DNA of 64,000 nucleotides from Erwinia sp. HDF1-3R (GCF_039621855.1 NZ_CP155071.1:620001-684000); one strand, 5' to 3'; shown: positions 12,433 through 23,310, counted from the stretch's first letter. Notes: generated from the letters alone by a model not told the origin. A program made the numbers and translations.

Positions 12433-14064
12433 ATGGACTGGAAAACCCATACCGTATTCAATCAGCCCGATCCGCTGATTAACAGCAATCTGTTTCTTTC
12501 CGACACGCCGCTGCGCGAGGCGCTGGTCCGCGAGGGGGCAGGGTGGGACAGTGATTTTCTAACCGCCCTTGGCCAGCAGTTGGGCAGTGCGGACGCATTG
12601 GAACTCGCGCGCCTGGCCAACAGCCATCCTCCTGAACTGCTTGCCTATTCGCCACGCGGCGAACGGCTGGACGACGTCCGATTTCATTCCGCCTGGCACC
12701 GGCTGATGCAGGGGCTGTGTACGAGCCGGGTACATAACCTTCCCTGGCTGGCCGATGCCTCCCCTTCGGCCTTTGTGGCGCGTACGGCACGCTTTATTCT
12801 GCACGCGCAGGTTGAAGCCGGAACGCTCTGTCCGGTCACGATGACCTTCGGCGCGATCCCGCTGCTGCAGGCGCAGCTCCCCGCGGCTTTTCGGTCCTGG
12901 CTGCCAGGCCTGCTTTCGGACGCGTACGATCCACATTTGCAGGATGGCGCACAGAAGCGCGGCCTGCTGATTGGGATGGGAATGACTGAGAAGCAGGGGG
13001 GCACGGACGTCATGAGTAACACCACTCGCGCTGAGCCGGTAGCCTCGCGGGGCAGCGGCGAACGCTACCGGCTGACCGGCCATAAGTGGTTCTTTTCGGT
13101 GCCGCAAAGCGATGCGCATCTAGTGCTGGCGCAGGCAAAAGGCGGACTTTCCTGCTTCTTTCTCCCCCGTTTGCTGCCCGGTGGGGAGAGGAACGCGGTA
13201 CAGATTCAGCGGCTTAAAGATAAGCTGGGAAACCGCTCGAATGCCAGTAGCGAGGTCGAATTTTTCGCTGCCAGCGGCTGGCTTATCGGGGAAGAGGGCG
13301 AGGGCGTGAGAATCATCCTTAAAATGGGCGGACGGACGCGCTTTGACTGCGCGCTGGGCAGCCATAGCATGATGCGTCGTGCCTTTTCGATAGCGCTGCA
13401 CCACGCACAGCAGCGACAGGTGATGGGTAAAAATCTGGCCGATCAGCCGCTGATGCGTCAGGTGTTGAGTACCCAGGCGCTGACGCTTGAGGGGCAGACG
13501 GCGATGCTGTTTCGTCTGGCACGGGCCTGGTCACAGGGTGAAGAGGAGGGCGCTGGCGCCTTTAGCCGACTGTTAACCCCGGCGGCGAAATACGTCATTT
13601 GTCAGCGCGGTATACGCTTTGTGGCGGAGGCGATGGAGGTGACCGGCGGCATTGGCTATTGTGAGGAGAGTGAGCTGCCCCGGCTTTATCGTGAAATGCC
13701 GGTTAACAGTATCTGGGAAGGTGCGGGCAACGTAATGTGTCTGGACGTTCTGCGGGTGCTGGCGAAGCAGCCAAAGAGTATTGCGTTGCTCACCGCTGAG
13801 TTTGATGCGGTCAGGGGGCAGAACAGGCATTTCGATCGCCGCTGGCAGCAGCTGAAACTGCGGCTTCGTGCGCCACAGGCAGCAGAGGCGCGGCTGCTAT
13901 GTGAAGAACTTTTTACGCTTACCAGCGCCGTACAGGTAATAAGTCAGTTTGAGCCTTTGCTGGCGGACGCCTGGTGCCGCCAGATGTTGGATCCGCGTGG
14001 TAGAACAATCCTGCCAGAAGATGTCTGTCAGCGATTACTGCTGCGCGCCGCGGGCGGACGCTGA
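12433..14064 (+). CDS. aidB: AidB, acyl-CoA dehydrogenase-like alkylation-response protein
   Basis: AidB is an FAD-binding, DNA-binding member of the acyl-CoA dehydrogenase superfamily induced by Ada during the adaptive response. The start MDWKTHTVFNQ at 12433 matches E. coli, giving 543 residues. The acyl-CoA dehydrogenase signature regions are visible (GMGMTEKQGGTDVMSNTT and GGIGYCEESELPRLYRE). Its 3' end overlaps the convergent bsmA gene by 30 bases. Confidence 0.95.
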   Translation: MDWKTHTVFNQPDPLINSNLFLSDTPLREALVREGAGWDSDFLTALGQQLGSADALELARLANSHPPELLAYSPRGERLDDVRFHSAWHRLMQGLCTSRVHNLPWLADASPSAFVARTARFILHAQVEAGTLCPVTMTFGAIPLLQAQLPAAFRSWLPGLLSDAYDPHLQDGAQKRGLLIGMGMTEKQGGTDVMSNTTRAEPVASRGSGERYRLTGHKWFFSVPQSDAHLVLAQAKGGLSCFFLPRLLPGGERNAVQIQRLKDKLGNRSNASSEVEFFAASGWLIGEEGEGVRIILKMGGRTRFDCALGSHSMMRRAFSIALHHAQQRQVMGKNLADQPLMRQVLSTQALTLEGQTAMLFRLARAWSQGEEEGAGAFSRLLTPAAKYVICQRGIRFVAEAMEVTGGIGYCEESELPRLYREMPVNSIWEGAGNVMCLDVLRVLAKQPKSIALLTAEFDAVRGQNRHFDRRWQQLKLRLRAPQAAEARLLCEELFTLTSAVQVISQFEPLLADAWCRQMLDPRGRTILPEDVCQRLLLRAAGGR

Positions 14065-14364
14065 GGGGCCATATAAGATGGCCGTGGAGTACCATATTCC
14101 CGGCATTACCGTTTCGCTAACCAGCTGAATAACATAATAGGCGGCACCCGCCTGGTTTGCTTTCACGGCGATGGCCCGCTCGGCGTCATCGGGTGAACCC
14201 CGTTCCTGGACGCTGACGGTGCCCAGCCGCGTTAACATTGTGCTCTGGGCGCGGGTAATTTCCTGCGCGTGCGCCGTCGCAGCCGGCGGCGATTCTGGAG
14301 CGGTTTGAAAGATTGCGCAGCTGGTCAGCAGCAGGCAGGCGAGCAGGGCGGTTAACCGACGCAT
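14035..14364 (-). CDS. bsmA: BsmA, biofilm/stress lipoprotein (YhcN/DUF1471 family)
   Basis: A 109-residue outer-membrane-type lipoprotein precursor: a hydrophobic signal peptide ends in a lipobox LLTSC with lipidated Cys16, followed by a Pro/Ala-rich linker and a DUF1471 domain. It resembles E. coli BsmA (YjfO) in ITRAQSTMLTRLGTVSV, RGSPDDA and the VIQLVSETV stretch. In E. coli it is linked to biofilm formation and stress tolerance. It converges on aidB with overlapping 3' ends. Confidence 0.85.
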   Translation of the reverse strand: MRRLTALLACLLLTSCAIFQTAPESPPAATAHAQEITRAQSTMLTRLGTVSVQERGSPDDAERAIAVKANQAGAAYYVIQLVSETVMPGIWYSTAILYGPSASARGAQQ

Positions 14365-14534
14365 AGTAAGTTCTCACAGGTGGGATATTACTCAGTGTAT
14401 ACGTTAACCCGCTTTTTTTGGGTTTAGAGAGTAAATTTGCTGACCTGGTTCGTGGTATTGCGATCAGGTTTAACTCTGCTGTCCTGGTCAGGGAATGTAG
14501 CGTGATAAGCTTGGGCGTGAGTCTGATGTTCAGG

Positions 14535-16502
14535 CGGCAATACCTGCAATACCGGTGGATAATTCCAGCGGTGACGGTGGGTTGTGCTGGCTGCAATTTC
14601 TGCTGTGCCGGTGGACAATCCCAGCGTTCGCCGGGCGTCCTCACGCCAGGCTTTGCCTGGTGCCTTTGGCGCCGACGCCAGGCCTGTTGGCAGGCCGATC
14701 GTGCAGGCTGTGATATCTGCGATACCGGTGGATAATCCCAGCGTTTGCCGGGCGTCCTCACGCCAGGCTTTGCCTGGTGCCTTTGGCTCCGACTCAAGGC
14801 CGGACGGCCCGGTCGCGAGCGGGCGTCCTGCCCGCCGCTCCCTGAGTGCAGCATCCCTGCTGCCCTCGCCTGGCCCTCCGTCTGCGCCGCAGCGCTGCGG
14901 AATGCCCGTCAATCGCAGGGATTGTCCACCTCTCGGGCTTCGCAGTTGCTTCAAGTTAAGCCCAGTAAATGCGCGGGCTTCTGCGCTGCTTTTAGTGAAA
15001 CTGCTTTTATCCACAGCCAGCACAAAGCAAAAGGAGCAAACCAGTGGGGTCCGGTGACAGGCAATCCGACACCCTGCCTGTTGGCAGGCCGGTCGTGCAG
15101 GCGGCAATACCTGCGATACCGGTGGACAATCCCAGCGTTTGCCGGGCGTCGCAGCTACAGGCTTTGCCTGGTGCCTTTGGCTCCGACTCAAGGCCGGACG
15201 GCCCGGTCGCGAGCGGGCGTCCTGCCCGCCGCTCCCTGAGTGCAGCATCCCTGCTGCCCTCGCCTGGCCCTCCGTCTGCGCCGCAGCGCTGCGGATAGCC
15301 CGTCAATCGCAGGGATTGTCCACCTCTCGGGCTTCGGAGTTGCCTTTACCCACAGCCAGCACAAAGCAAAAGGAGCAAACCAGTGGGGTCCGGTGACAGG
15401 CAATCCGACACCCTGCCTGTTGGCAGGCCGATCGTGCAGGCTGTGCTATCTGCGATACCGGTGGATAATCCCAGCGTTTGCCGGGCGTCCTCACGCCAGG
15501 CTTTGCCTGGTGCCTTTGGCTCCGACTCAAGGCCGGACGGCCCGGTCGCGAGCGGGCGTCCTGCCCGCCGCTCCCTGAGTGCAGCATCCCTGCTGCCCTC
15601 GCCTGGCCCTCCGTCTGCGCCGCAGCGCTGCGGAATGCCCGTCAATCGCAGGGATTGTCCACCTCTCGGGCTTCGCAGTTGCTTCAAGTTAAGCCCAGTA
15701 AATGCGCGGGCTTCTGCGCTGCTTTTAGTGAAACTGCTTTTATCCACAGCCAGCACAAAGCAAAAGGAGCAAACCAGTGGGGTCCGGTGACAGGCAATCC
15801 GACACCCTGCCTGTTGGCAGGCCGGTCGTGCAGGCGGCAATACCTGCGATACCGGTGGACAATCCCAGCGTTTGCCGGGCGTCGCAGCTACAGGCTTTGC
15901 CTGGTGCCTTTGGCTCCGACTCAAGGCCGGACGGCCCGGTCGCGAGCGGGCGTCCTGCCCGCCGCTCCCTGAGTGCAGCATCCCTGCTGCCCTCGCCTGG
16001 CCCTCCGTCTGCGCCGCAGCGCTGCGGATTGCCCGTCAACCGCAGGGATTGTCCACCTCTCGGGCTTCGGAGTTGCTTCAAGTTAAGCCCAGTAAATGCG
16101 CGGGCTTCTGCGCTGCTTTTAGTGAAACTGCTTTTATCCACTGCCAGCACAATGCAAAGGGAGCAGACGGGTGGGGCCCGGTGACAGGCAATCCGACACC
16201 CTGCCTGTTGGCAGGCCGATCGTGCAGGCTGTGATATCTGCGATACCGGTGGATAATCCCAGCGTTTGCCGGGCGTCCTCACGCCAGGCTTTGCCTGGTG
16301 CCTTTGGCTCCGACGCCAGGCCGGACGGCCCGGTCGCGAGCGGGCGTCCTGCCCGCCGCTCCCTGAGTGCAGCATCCCTGCTGCCCTCGCCTGGCCCTCC
16401 GTCTGCGCCGCAGCGCTGCGGATTGCCCGTCAATCGCAGGGATTGTCCACCTCTCGGGCTTCTAAGTTGCCTTTACCCACAGCCAGCACTATGCAAAAGG
16501 AC
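14535..16502. repeat. Tandem array of about 394-bp repeat units
   Basis: Full units begin at the same CTGTTGGCAGGCCG landmark at 14684, 15078, 15417, 15811 and 16205, giving lengths 394, 339, 394 and 394, with a partial leading copy (14535-14683) and a truncated last copy. Units alternate between an A variant (14684, 15417, 16205) and a B variant (15078, 15811), so the array grew by duplicating an A+B dimer. Units at 14684 and 15417 differ at one base by eye. Units at 15078 and 16205 lack the same 55-bp internal segment. Each unit holds several hairpins (CCAGGCTTTGCCTGG, the palindrome CCGCAGCGCTGCGG, GCCTGTTGGCAGGC). Open frames on both strands are long but resemble nothing I recognise and look like by-products of GC-rich repeats. 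Confidence 0.92.
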
Positions 16503-16654
16503 CACACGTAGGCGATACCCCGGACCTATGCAGTGCAAGGCACACTGACAGGCGAAGGCATTAAGTCTTTAGCGCATGGATTTTCTTATTTGCATCATTA
16601 TTTCCGCTTTCAGGCCAGGCGATGATTTCACTGGAATATTCGGAACCGCTCTTA

Positions 16655-16930
16655 CCCGCAGCCAGCACAATGCAAAAGGAGCAGGCGGGTGGGGCCCGGT
16701 GACAGGCATTCCGCAGCGCTGAGCGCAGGGAGGAAGACCCGGATGGGCCAGCAGGGATGCTGGCCCAAGGGCATGCCGGGACAGGGATGTCCCGTCATGC
16801 CCGGTCCGAAAGGTCGACGAGCGGAGCGAAGGTACCGCGCCACGCGCGGCGCGAGGACCGCCAGGCACCGGGCCCCACTCGTTGGCGACCACACGGGCGG
16901 GCCTGTGCAGCACCGGGCCCCCCAGCAGCC
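16655..16930. repeat. Palindrome-rich tail of the repeat region
   Basis: This segment begins with the same boundary sequence that closes each 394-bp unit (GCCAGCACAATGCAAAAGG followed by GTGGGGCCCGGTGACAGG) and then switches to two strong hairpins: GGGCCAGCA/TGCTGGCCC at about 16744-16764 and a longer GGGCATG..CGGGACA/TGTCCCG..CATGCCC at about 16767-16801. It extends to the 3' end of the chemoreceptor gene. No coding gene is credible. It looks like a second, related intergenic repeat family joined to the array. Confidence 0.65.
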
Positions 16931-16937
16931 AGTCAGA

Positions 16938-18872
16938 CTACGTCCTTATGGTAAACACGCTGACTAAATTGTTCAGAGCATGCCCCTTACGACTCAAATC
17001 CTGAGTTGTTTGCCCGGAAGTGGTCACCAAATCGCTATTCTGCTGCGTTGCCTGCCCAATCTGATTCATGGCCAGATTCACCTGACCTATCCCCAGCGCC
17101 TGCTCCCTGGACGCGACGTCAATCTCACCCATCAGCACATTAACCTGGCCAATGCGATCGATAATCTCCTCCATCGCCCCACGGGTCTGTTCAGATAGCG
17201 CGTGCCCCTGAACTATTTTATTCAGAGAGCTATCAATAAGGCCGTCAATCTCTTTTGCCGCCTGCGCGCTGCGCTGGGCCAGCGCCCGGACCTCCGCGGC
17301 AACTACGGCAAAACCCTTACCGTGCTCACCGGCGCGGGCCGCTTCAACGGCTGCATTCAGCGCCAGAATATTGGTCTGGAAAGCAATAGACTCAATGACG
17401 TGGGTTATCGCGGCAATGCTCTGCGACGCGCTGTTAATCTCAGTCATGGTCACCACCGAACGCGAAACGGTATCGCCCCCCTTACTGATGACATGCGTGG
17501 TTTCGCCCACCAGCGTCAGCGCCTGCGACACGTTAGCGGAGTTTTGCGCCACGGTAGCACTCAGCTGCTCCAGACTGGCCGAGGTCTCCTCGACGCTGCT
17601 GGCCTGGCGTGAAATCTGTTCGCTAATATTTTCGCCGCTAACGGCGATAGCATCGCTGCTGGTACTGATCTCCTGCGCCGCCTCACGCACCTGGGATACA
17701 ATGCGATCCAGCCCGTCACCGATGCCGTTAATGGCGTTAATCAGCTGCCCTACCTCATCATCGCGGTGTGTCTCCAGCGTAGCCCGCAGATTGCCCGCCG
17801 CATAGTGGCGCGCCAGATCAATAACCTGCTTTAGCGGCTTGCTGAGCCAGCGACGGGTAATAAGCAAAAAGCACAGGGTAAACAGCATCACCAGCGTCGC
17901 ACCAATCAGTAAAAACAGATTACGGGTGTGATCGATGGGGGCCAGCATCAGGCTCTTATCCACCTCGCCAATGATGACCCAGTTCCAGCCCGGCAGCCTC
18001 TGCCAGGTTATCATCCGCATTTTCCCATCCTCAGAGGTGAACTCTGCACTGCCGCTGGTCTGGCTTAGCAGCTGTTTTTGTAGTGCCTCACTCCACGCCG
18101 GGCGTTGGCCTTCCAGCGTGGGGTGAAAGAGAAACTGGCCCTGACTTTTCCCTTCGGCACTGTTCAAAACGTAGAAATGCCCACTTTCCCCCAATTTTTT
18201 ATCCAGTACCTTATTGCGCATCAGCGCAAAGGGTTTGGTGATCTCCACCCCGACGAAAAGTATGCCGATGACCATGCCACCGCTGTCTGTGACGGGCTGA
18301 TACTGCGTAATATAGCGTTTACCGAACAGGATGCTGACGCCTTCATAGGATCCCCCCTGTAGCGCCCGCTTCCAGGCCGGGCTGCTGTGGTCGAGCCGTG
18401 TACCTATGGCACGTTCGCCATCTTCCTTACGCAGCGAAGTGGAAATGCGCAGGAAATCGTCACCCGTACGAACAAAAATCGTAGAAATGGCCCCGGTTCG
18501 CTGCTGAAAGTCATCAACCAGCCCCTGGTCCAGATTCAACGTCTTTACGCCGGCCCGCAGAGTTGGAGCCTGTTCGCTGCCAATGGTTACCCGCTGATTT
18601 TCATCCCGCGAAAAGCGCTTTGGCAGAAAGTTTCGAAACAGGGCGCTGTAGTTAGCGACCTCTTCAGTCAGCGTTCCTTTAAACATGGTCGCCATATCTC
18701 CCATGCCGCTCACCTGGTTTTCCATATTCTCTAACGTCAGATTCTCTATTTGACGGGAAGCGTTATGCGTCAGGGAAAGCGTCAGGGCAAGAAAAAGTAG
18801 GGTGACGGTGAGTGATGCCATTACTGATAATTTTGCGCCAAGGCTCCAGCGGCGCAATGAAAAAAGGATCAT
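16938..18872 (-). CDS. Methyl-accepting chemotaxis protein with Cache-type sensor
   Basis: A 644-residue chemoreceptor. Membrane segments lie at about residues 17-36 and 318-338, enclosing a periplasmic region of about 280 residues with features of a Cache-type ligand domain ([32 protein letters not shown]). A HAMP domain follows, then the cytoplasmic signalling hairpin with the invariant tip [19 protein letters not shown]. There is no C-terminal CheR-tethering pentapeptide. It is oriented opposite to bsmA-yjfP order in E. coli, where no receptor is present, so it is an insertion relative to that order. A candidate sigma-28 promoter lies upstream. The ligand is unknown. Confidence 0.93.
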   Translation of the reverse strand: MILFSLRRWSLGAKLSVMASLTVTLLFLALTLSLTHNASRQIENLTLENMENQVSGMGDMATMFKGTLTEEVANYSALFRNFLPKRFSRDENQRVTIGSEQAPTLRAGVKTLNLDQGLVDDFQQRTGAISTIFVRTGDDFLRISTSLRKEDGERAIGTRLDHSSPAWKRALQGGSYEGVSILFGKRYITQYQPVTDSGGMVIGILFVGVEITKPFALMRNKVLDKKLGESGHFYVLNSAEGKSQGQFLFHPTLEGQRPAWSEALQKQLLSQTSGSAEFTSEDGKMRMITWQRLPGWNWVIIGEVDKSLMLAPIDHTRNLFLLIGATLVMLFTLCFLLITRRWLSKPLKQVIDLARHYAAGNLRATLETHRDDEVGQLINAINGIGDGLDRIVSQVREAAQEISTSSDAIAVSGENISEQISRQASSVEETSASLEQLSATVAQNSANVSQALTLVGETTHVISKGGDTVSRSVVTMTEINSASQSIAAITHVIESIAFQTNILALNAAVEAARAGEHGKGFAVVAAEVRALAQRSAQAAKEIDGLIDSSLNKIVQGHALSEQTRGAMEEIIDRIGQVNVLMGEIDVASREQALGIGQVNLAMNQIGQATQQNSDLVTTSGQTTQDLSRKGHALNNLVSVFTIRT

Positions 18873-18908
18873 GGTTTAGCCTGTTGATGTATAAGGGGGT
18901 TACAACGG

Positions 18909-18935
18909 TTAACGGCAAACCTTAATCAATATTTA
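18909..18935 (-). promoter_or_regulatory. Candidate sigma-28 (FliA) promoter of the chemoreceptor gene
   Basis: On the minus strand TAAATATT (18928-18935), an 11-nt spacer and GCCGTTAA (18909-18916) match the FliA consensus TAAAGTTT-N11-GCCGATAA at 6/8 and 7/8 with exact spacing, 37 bases before the start codon. This places the gene in the flagellar class III regulon. Confidence 0.7.
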
Positions 18936-19048
18936 ATATTTATTATTTAAGGGTATGAGCAGGCATACTGACTGAATCACTTTCTTCTCACCGCGACGCC
19001 AGGGGCGTTTTGCGCCTGTGGAGCCGTCTTAAGGTAACGGGATAGCTT

Positions 19049-19798
19049 ATGATTGAACTCAGTACTGACACCTTCGCCGGCATCGACTGCCTGCATGCGA
19101 CCCCCTCAGGCCAGCAGAAGCAGCCGTTACCCACCGTGATTTTTTATCATGGCTTTACCTCTTCCAAAGAGGTGTACGCGTACTTTGCCGTCGCGCTGGC
19201 GCAGGCGGGTTTTCGCGTAGTGATGCCCGATGCCTGTCAACACGGCGCGCGTTATGATGGCGACGCGCAGGCGCGGCTGGGCCATTTTTGGGATATTTTG
19301 AAAACGAACATTGATGAACTGCCCGCGCTGGAAACGGCGCTGCGCGAACAGGGGCTGATTGAAAAAGATCGCTTTGCCGTGGCGGGAGCGTCAATGGGCG
19401 GAATGACGGCGATCGGTGCCATGACGCGCTACCCGCATCTCTCCTGCGTCGCCTGCCTGATGGGGTCGGGCTATTTTATGTCACTGTCTCACCATCTGTT
19501 TCCCCCGCTGGTGGCCGATACCGAGTGGCAGAAAAGCGAAGTTGAGGCGCGAATGGCCCCGCTGGCCGCCTGTGATGTCAGCCACCAGTTAGAAAAAGTC
19601 GCCGACAGACCGCTGCTGGTATGGCACGGTGATGCTGACGATCTGGTGCCTGTTGCTGAAAGCGTCAGGCTGGCCAGCGCGCTGCGCGAAGCAAAAACAG
19701 ACTGTCATCTGACATTTATTATTGAGCAGGGCGTCGGTCATCGCATCACGCCACTGGCACTGACGGAGACGGTGGCATTTTTCCGTAGTCATTTGTAA
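19049..19798 (+). CDS. yjfP: YjfP, alpha/beta-hydrolase carboxylesterase
   Basis: A 249-residue alpha/beta hydrolase with FYHGFTSS (oxyanion region), nucleophile elbow GASMGG, a later Asp in HGDADD and His in GVGHRI that complete the Ser-Asp-His triad. It matches E. coli YjfP, an esterase active on short acyl esters whose physiological substrate is unclear. A GGTAACGGG stretch precedes the ATG. It reads divergently from the chemoreceptor gene. Confidence 0.9.
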   Translation: MIELSTDTFAGIDCLHATPSGQQKQPLPTVIFYHGFTSSKEVYAYFAVALAQAGFRVVMPDACQHGARYDGDAQARLGHFWDILKTNIDELPALETALREQGLIEKDRFAVAGASMGGMTAIGAMTRYPHLSCVACLMGSGYFMSLSHHLFPPLVADTEWQKSEVEARMAPLAACDVSHQLEKVADRPLLVWHGDADDLVPVAESVRLASALREAKTDCHLTFIIEQGVGHRITPLALTETVAFFRSHL

Positions 19799-20028
19799 GT
19801 TACACGGGGTTGCCGCATCCATGGAGGGGGGCATTCGCCGGCGACCGACGCCTTTTTTATCGCCTCACCGCAGGTAATTTAACCGCTGCTGGCCTTTATC
19901 CTACGAAAACTCCCCCGCCCCTGAAAATAAGTGGCGTCCGCAGCGACTTTGCCTTGAGTTTTTCGCGGGCCGCCAGTATGATTACGCGTCAATTTTTCGG
20001 CCGCACACACATACACGTTCCTTGCTTC

Positions 20029-20480
<452 letters not shown>

Positions 20481-20486
20481 TTAACC

Positions 20487-21036
<550 letters not shown>

Positions 21037-21074
21037 TCGGCAATCGTCTATAACGACTTTAAGAGGATAAGGTA

Positions 21075-21527
21075 ATGCAAGTTATTCTGCTTGATAAAGT
21101 AGCAAACCTGGGCACCCTGGGCGATCAGGTTAATGTTAAAGCGGGCTACGCTCGTAACTTCCTGGTTCCACAGGGCAAAGCTGTTCCTGCGACTAAGAAA
21201 AACGTAGAGTTTTTCGAAGCTCGCCGCGCAGAACTGGAAGCCAAAATGGCTGACGTTCTGACCGCAGCTAATGCACGCGCTGAGAAAATCAACGCACTGG
21301 GCACCGTTACCCTCGCGTCTAAAGCAGGCGACGAAGGTAAACTGTTTGGTTCTGTGGGTGCTCGCGACATCGCTGACGCTGTTACTGCAGCTGGCGTTGA
21401 AGTGAACAAGAGCGAAGTTCGCCTGCCGAACGGCGTTCTGCGTACCACTGGCGACCACGAAGTGCATTTCGCTGTTCACAGCGAAGTTGTCGCTAAACTG
21501 GTTGTTAACATCGTTGCTCAAGCCTGA
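21075..21527 (+). CDS. rplI: 50S ribosomal protein L9
   Basis: L9 has two globular domains joined by a long helix and helps maintain reading frame. The N-terminal [19 protein letters not shown] and the C-terminal domain around [11 protein letters not shown] are intact; 150 residues. A strong Shine-Dalgarno (AAGAGGATAAGG) precedes the ATG. Last gene of the operon, followed by a strong terminator. Confidence 0.98.
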   Translation: MQVILLDKVANLGTLGDQVNVKAGYARNFLVPQGKAVPATKKNVEFFEARRAELEAKMADVLTAANARAEKINALGTVTLASKAGDEGKLFGSVGARDIADAVTAAGVEVNKSEVRLPNGVLRTTGDHEVHFAVHSEVVAKLVVNIVAQA

Positions 21528-21545
21528 TTGGTTTAAGTAGCGAAT

Positions 21546-21577
21546 AAAAACGCCGGCCCTGTGCCGGCGTTTTTTTT
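21546..21577 (+). terminator. Intrinsic terminator after rplI
   Basis: Stem CGCCGGC/GCCGGCG (21551-21557 with 21563-21569) is flanked by five A upstream and eight T downstream. It probably also serves the convergent ytfB gene. Confidence 0.93.
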
Positions 21578-21599
21578 GCCTTTTATTCAGCCGACCAGA

Positions 21600-22160
21600 C
21601 TACTGTGCGCGCAGAAATGTGCCGTCCGGCTGGCGGGTAAACAGCACCTGTCCGCTGCTGCCGTCGACGGTCAGCCCGGTGATCACGCCCTGCGTATTCA
21701 GCCGAATCTTCACCGTTTGCCCTGTCTGTAGGTTACTCAGCGGCTTATCGTTTCCTTCCACCTGCGCCATCGCGAATACGTCGTTAACCGGCAGATTATT
21801 ATCGCGGAAAAGCTGCGCCAGCGTCTGGCCTGAAGCAATCTGATAGTTGCGCCACTGCCCCTGTGAGTCTGGCGAGGCGACCGGTTGCTGGGCAGCAGGG
21901 GAGCTTTGGGCTGGCCTGTCTGTGATTTCTGCCTGTAGCGGCAGATCGGTGCCGCCTGTACTGCCGGTATTAACCGGACGCTGCTGTGGCTCCGGCGTGG
22001 GGGATGGCCAAAGAAACGCCAGCAGCACCACCGCGATGACAACAATAATGCCGCGGCGATGGAAGGGAGGGAGCGGATCCATCCAGCGTACGGAATCCGG
22101 CAGATGCCACAGCTGGCTGAAAAAATGGGGTAATCGTGTTCCTGAAGACGCTTTCGGCAT
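21600..22160 (-). CDS. ytfB: YtfB, OapA-family cell-surface/division-associated protein
   Basis: A 186-residue bitopic inner-membrane protein: an N-terminal cytosolic part containing MDPLPPFHRRG, one membrane helix (about 36-52), a variable Pro/Gln-rich periplasmic linker and a C-terminal LysM-like OapA domain (about 105-186) ending VLFTRQPDGTFLRAQ. E. coli YtfB influences cell division and adhesion to host sugars. The frame is open 39 codons further upstream, but an AGGAGG Shine-Dalgarno precedes the codon at 22160, which I take as the start. Confidence 0.88.
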   Translation of the reverse strand: MPKASSGTRLPHFFSQLWHLPDSVRWMDPLPPFHRRGIIVVIAVVLLAFLWPSPTPEPQQRPVNTGSTGGTDLPLQAEITDRPAQSSPAAQQPVASPDSQGQWRNYQIASGQTLAQLFRDNNLPVNDVFAMAQVEGNDKPLSNLQTGQTVKIRLNTQGVITGLTVDGSSGQVLFTRQPDGTFLRAQ

Positions 22161-22459
22161 GGCGTCGGCCTCCTGGCGCGAATGTCGCGCAAATAGTGAG
22201 CTTCTGGCTATCCGGTTGACAAGACCGTTTAGTGAAAGCGGCTGGCTTTTCCCTTGCCTGCGGGCAGAATAACCCATGTTAACCTCGACTCAAATATAGC
22301 TGATAACGCGTTGTGCGTGCGGAGTTTATTCCGTCATTGGGATCAAAGCATTGTTTCCTTTTCAACGGCAAAAGTCACCTTAAGAAGATGGGGTTTTACG
22401 GCGGTAGTACTGGCTGTTATGCTTCGTCTTCTGTTTTATCAATGATGAAAGGAAATTCC

Positions 22460-23080
22460 ATGACAACCCCTTCTTTTGACAGCGTAGAAGCGCAAGCAAG
22501 CTACGGTATTGGTTTACAGGTTGGCCAGCAGCTGCTGGAGTCCGGACTACAGGGCCTGCAGCCAGAAGCCCTGCTGGCTGGTCTGCGCGACGCGCTGGAA
22601 GGGAATGCCCCGGCTGTACCTGTTGATGTTGTTCATCGTGCGCTACGTGAAGTTCATGAACGTGCCGATGCCGTTCGGACTGAACGTCAGCAGGCGATGG
22701 CGGCTGAGGGTCAAAAATTCCTCGAAGAAAATGCTCAGCGTGAAGGGGTAAGTACCACCGAATCTGGCCTGCAATTCAGCGTGCTGACCCAGGGTGAAGG
22801 CGCGATCCCTTCCCGTCAGGATCGCGTCCGTGTGCACTACACCGGTAAGCTGATTGATGGCACCGTATTTGACAGCTCCGTACAGCGCGGCGAGCCGGCT
22901 GAGTTCCCGGTCAGCGGCGTTATTCCCGGCTGGATCGAAGCGCTTACGCTGATGCCGGTTGGTTCTAAATGGCAGCTGGTTATCCCACAGAACCTGGCCT
23001 ACGGCGAACGCGGCGCGGGTGCAACCATCCCGCCACTCAGTACGCTGGTGTTTGAAGTGGAACTGTTAGAAATTCTGTAA
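22460..23080 (+). CDS. fklB: FKBP-type peptidyl-prolyl isomerase FklB (FKBP22)
   Basis: A dimeric prolyl isomerase: an N-terminal helical dimerisation arm ([22 protein letters not shown] to about residue 95) and a C-terminal FKBP domain ([18 protein letters not shown] to FEVELLEIL). 206 residues. The start at 22460, preceded by AAAGGAAA, matches E. coli; the upstream open frame is not similar. Divergent from ytfB. Confidence 0.95.
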   Translation: MTTPSFDSVEAQASYGIGLQVGQQLLESGLQGLQPEALLAGLRDALEGNAPAVPVDVVHRALREVHERADAVRTERQQAMAAEGQKFLEENAQREGVSTTESGLQFSVLTQGEGAIPSRQDRVRVHYTGKLIDGTVFDSSVQRGEPAEFPVSGVIPGWIEALTLMPVGSKWQLVIPQNLAYGERGAGATIPPLSTLVFEVELLEIL

Positions 23081-23108
23081 TCCACGTATTTTATCCAGTC
23101 GATAATAG

Positions 23109-23146
23109 AAAAAGAGAGAATGATCATCTCATCCTCTCTTTTTTAT
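23109..23146 (+). terminator. Intrinsic terminator after fklB
   Basis: AAAAAGAGAG (23109-23118) pairs with CTCTCTTTTT (23134-23143) across a loop that itself contains the palindrome ATGATCAT; a T-tract follows. Confidence 0.75.
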
Positions 23147-23310
23147 CGCCTTAAAATGGGTTTACTCTGGCCATTTTCTTTAGATAATATTCTATTTACC
23201 ATCGAGCGTACTCCTTGTCGCTTATATACGATTGACTCATTAACGTTGCTGTAGTTATTATCCCTCCTGCCCCAATGGTTGGGGATTATAAATATTATGG
23301 AAGATAAATA

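Noticed and set aside
14418..16548. Many long open frames (up to 274 codons) on both strands of the repeat array
   Set aside because: They arise in all frames of the same GC-rich repeat, have no recognisable domains, and shift frame from unit to unit.
14535..16930. Insertion sequence or prophage remnant as the source of the repeats
   Set aside because: No transposase, integrase or phage gene is encoded there and no terminal inverted repeats bound the array.
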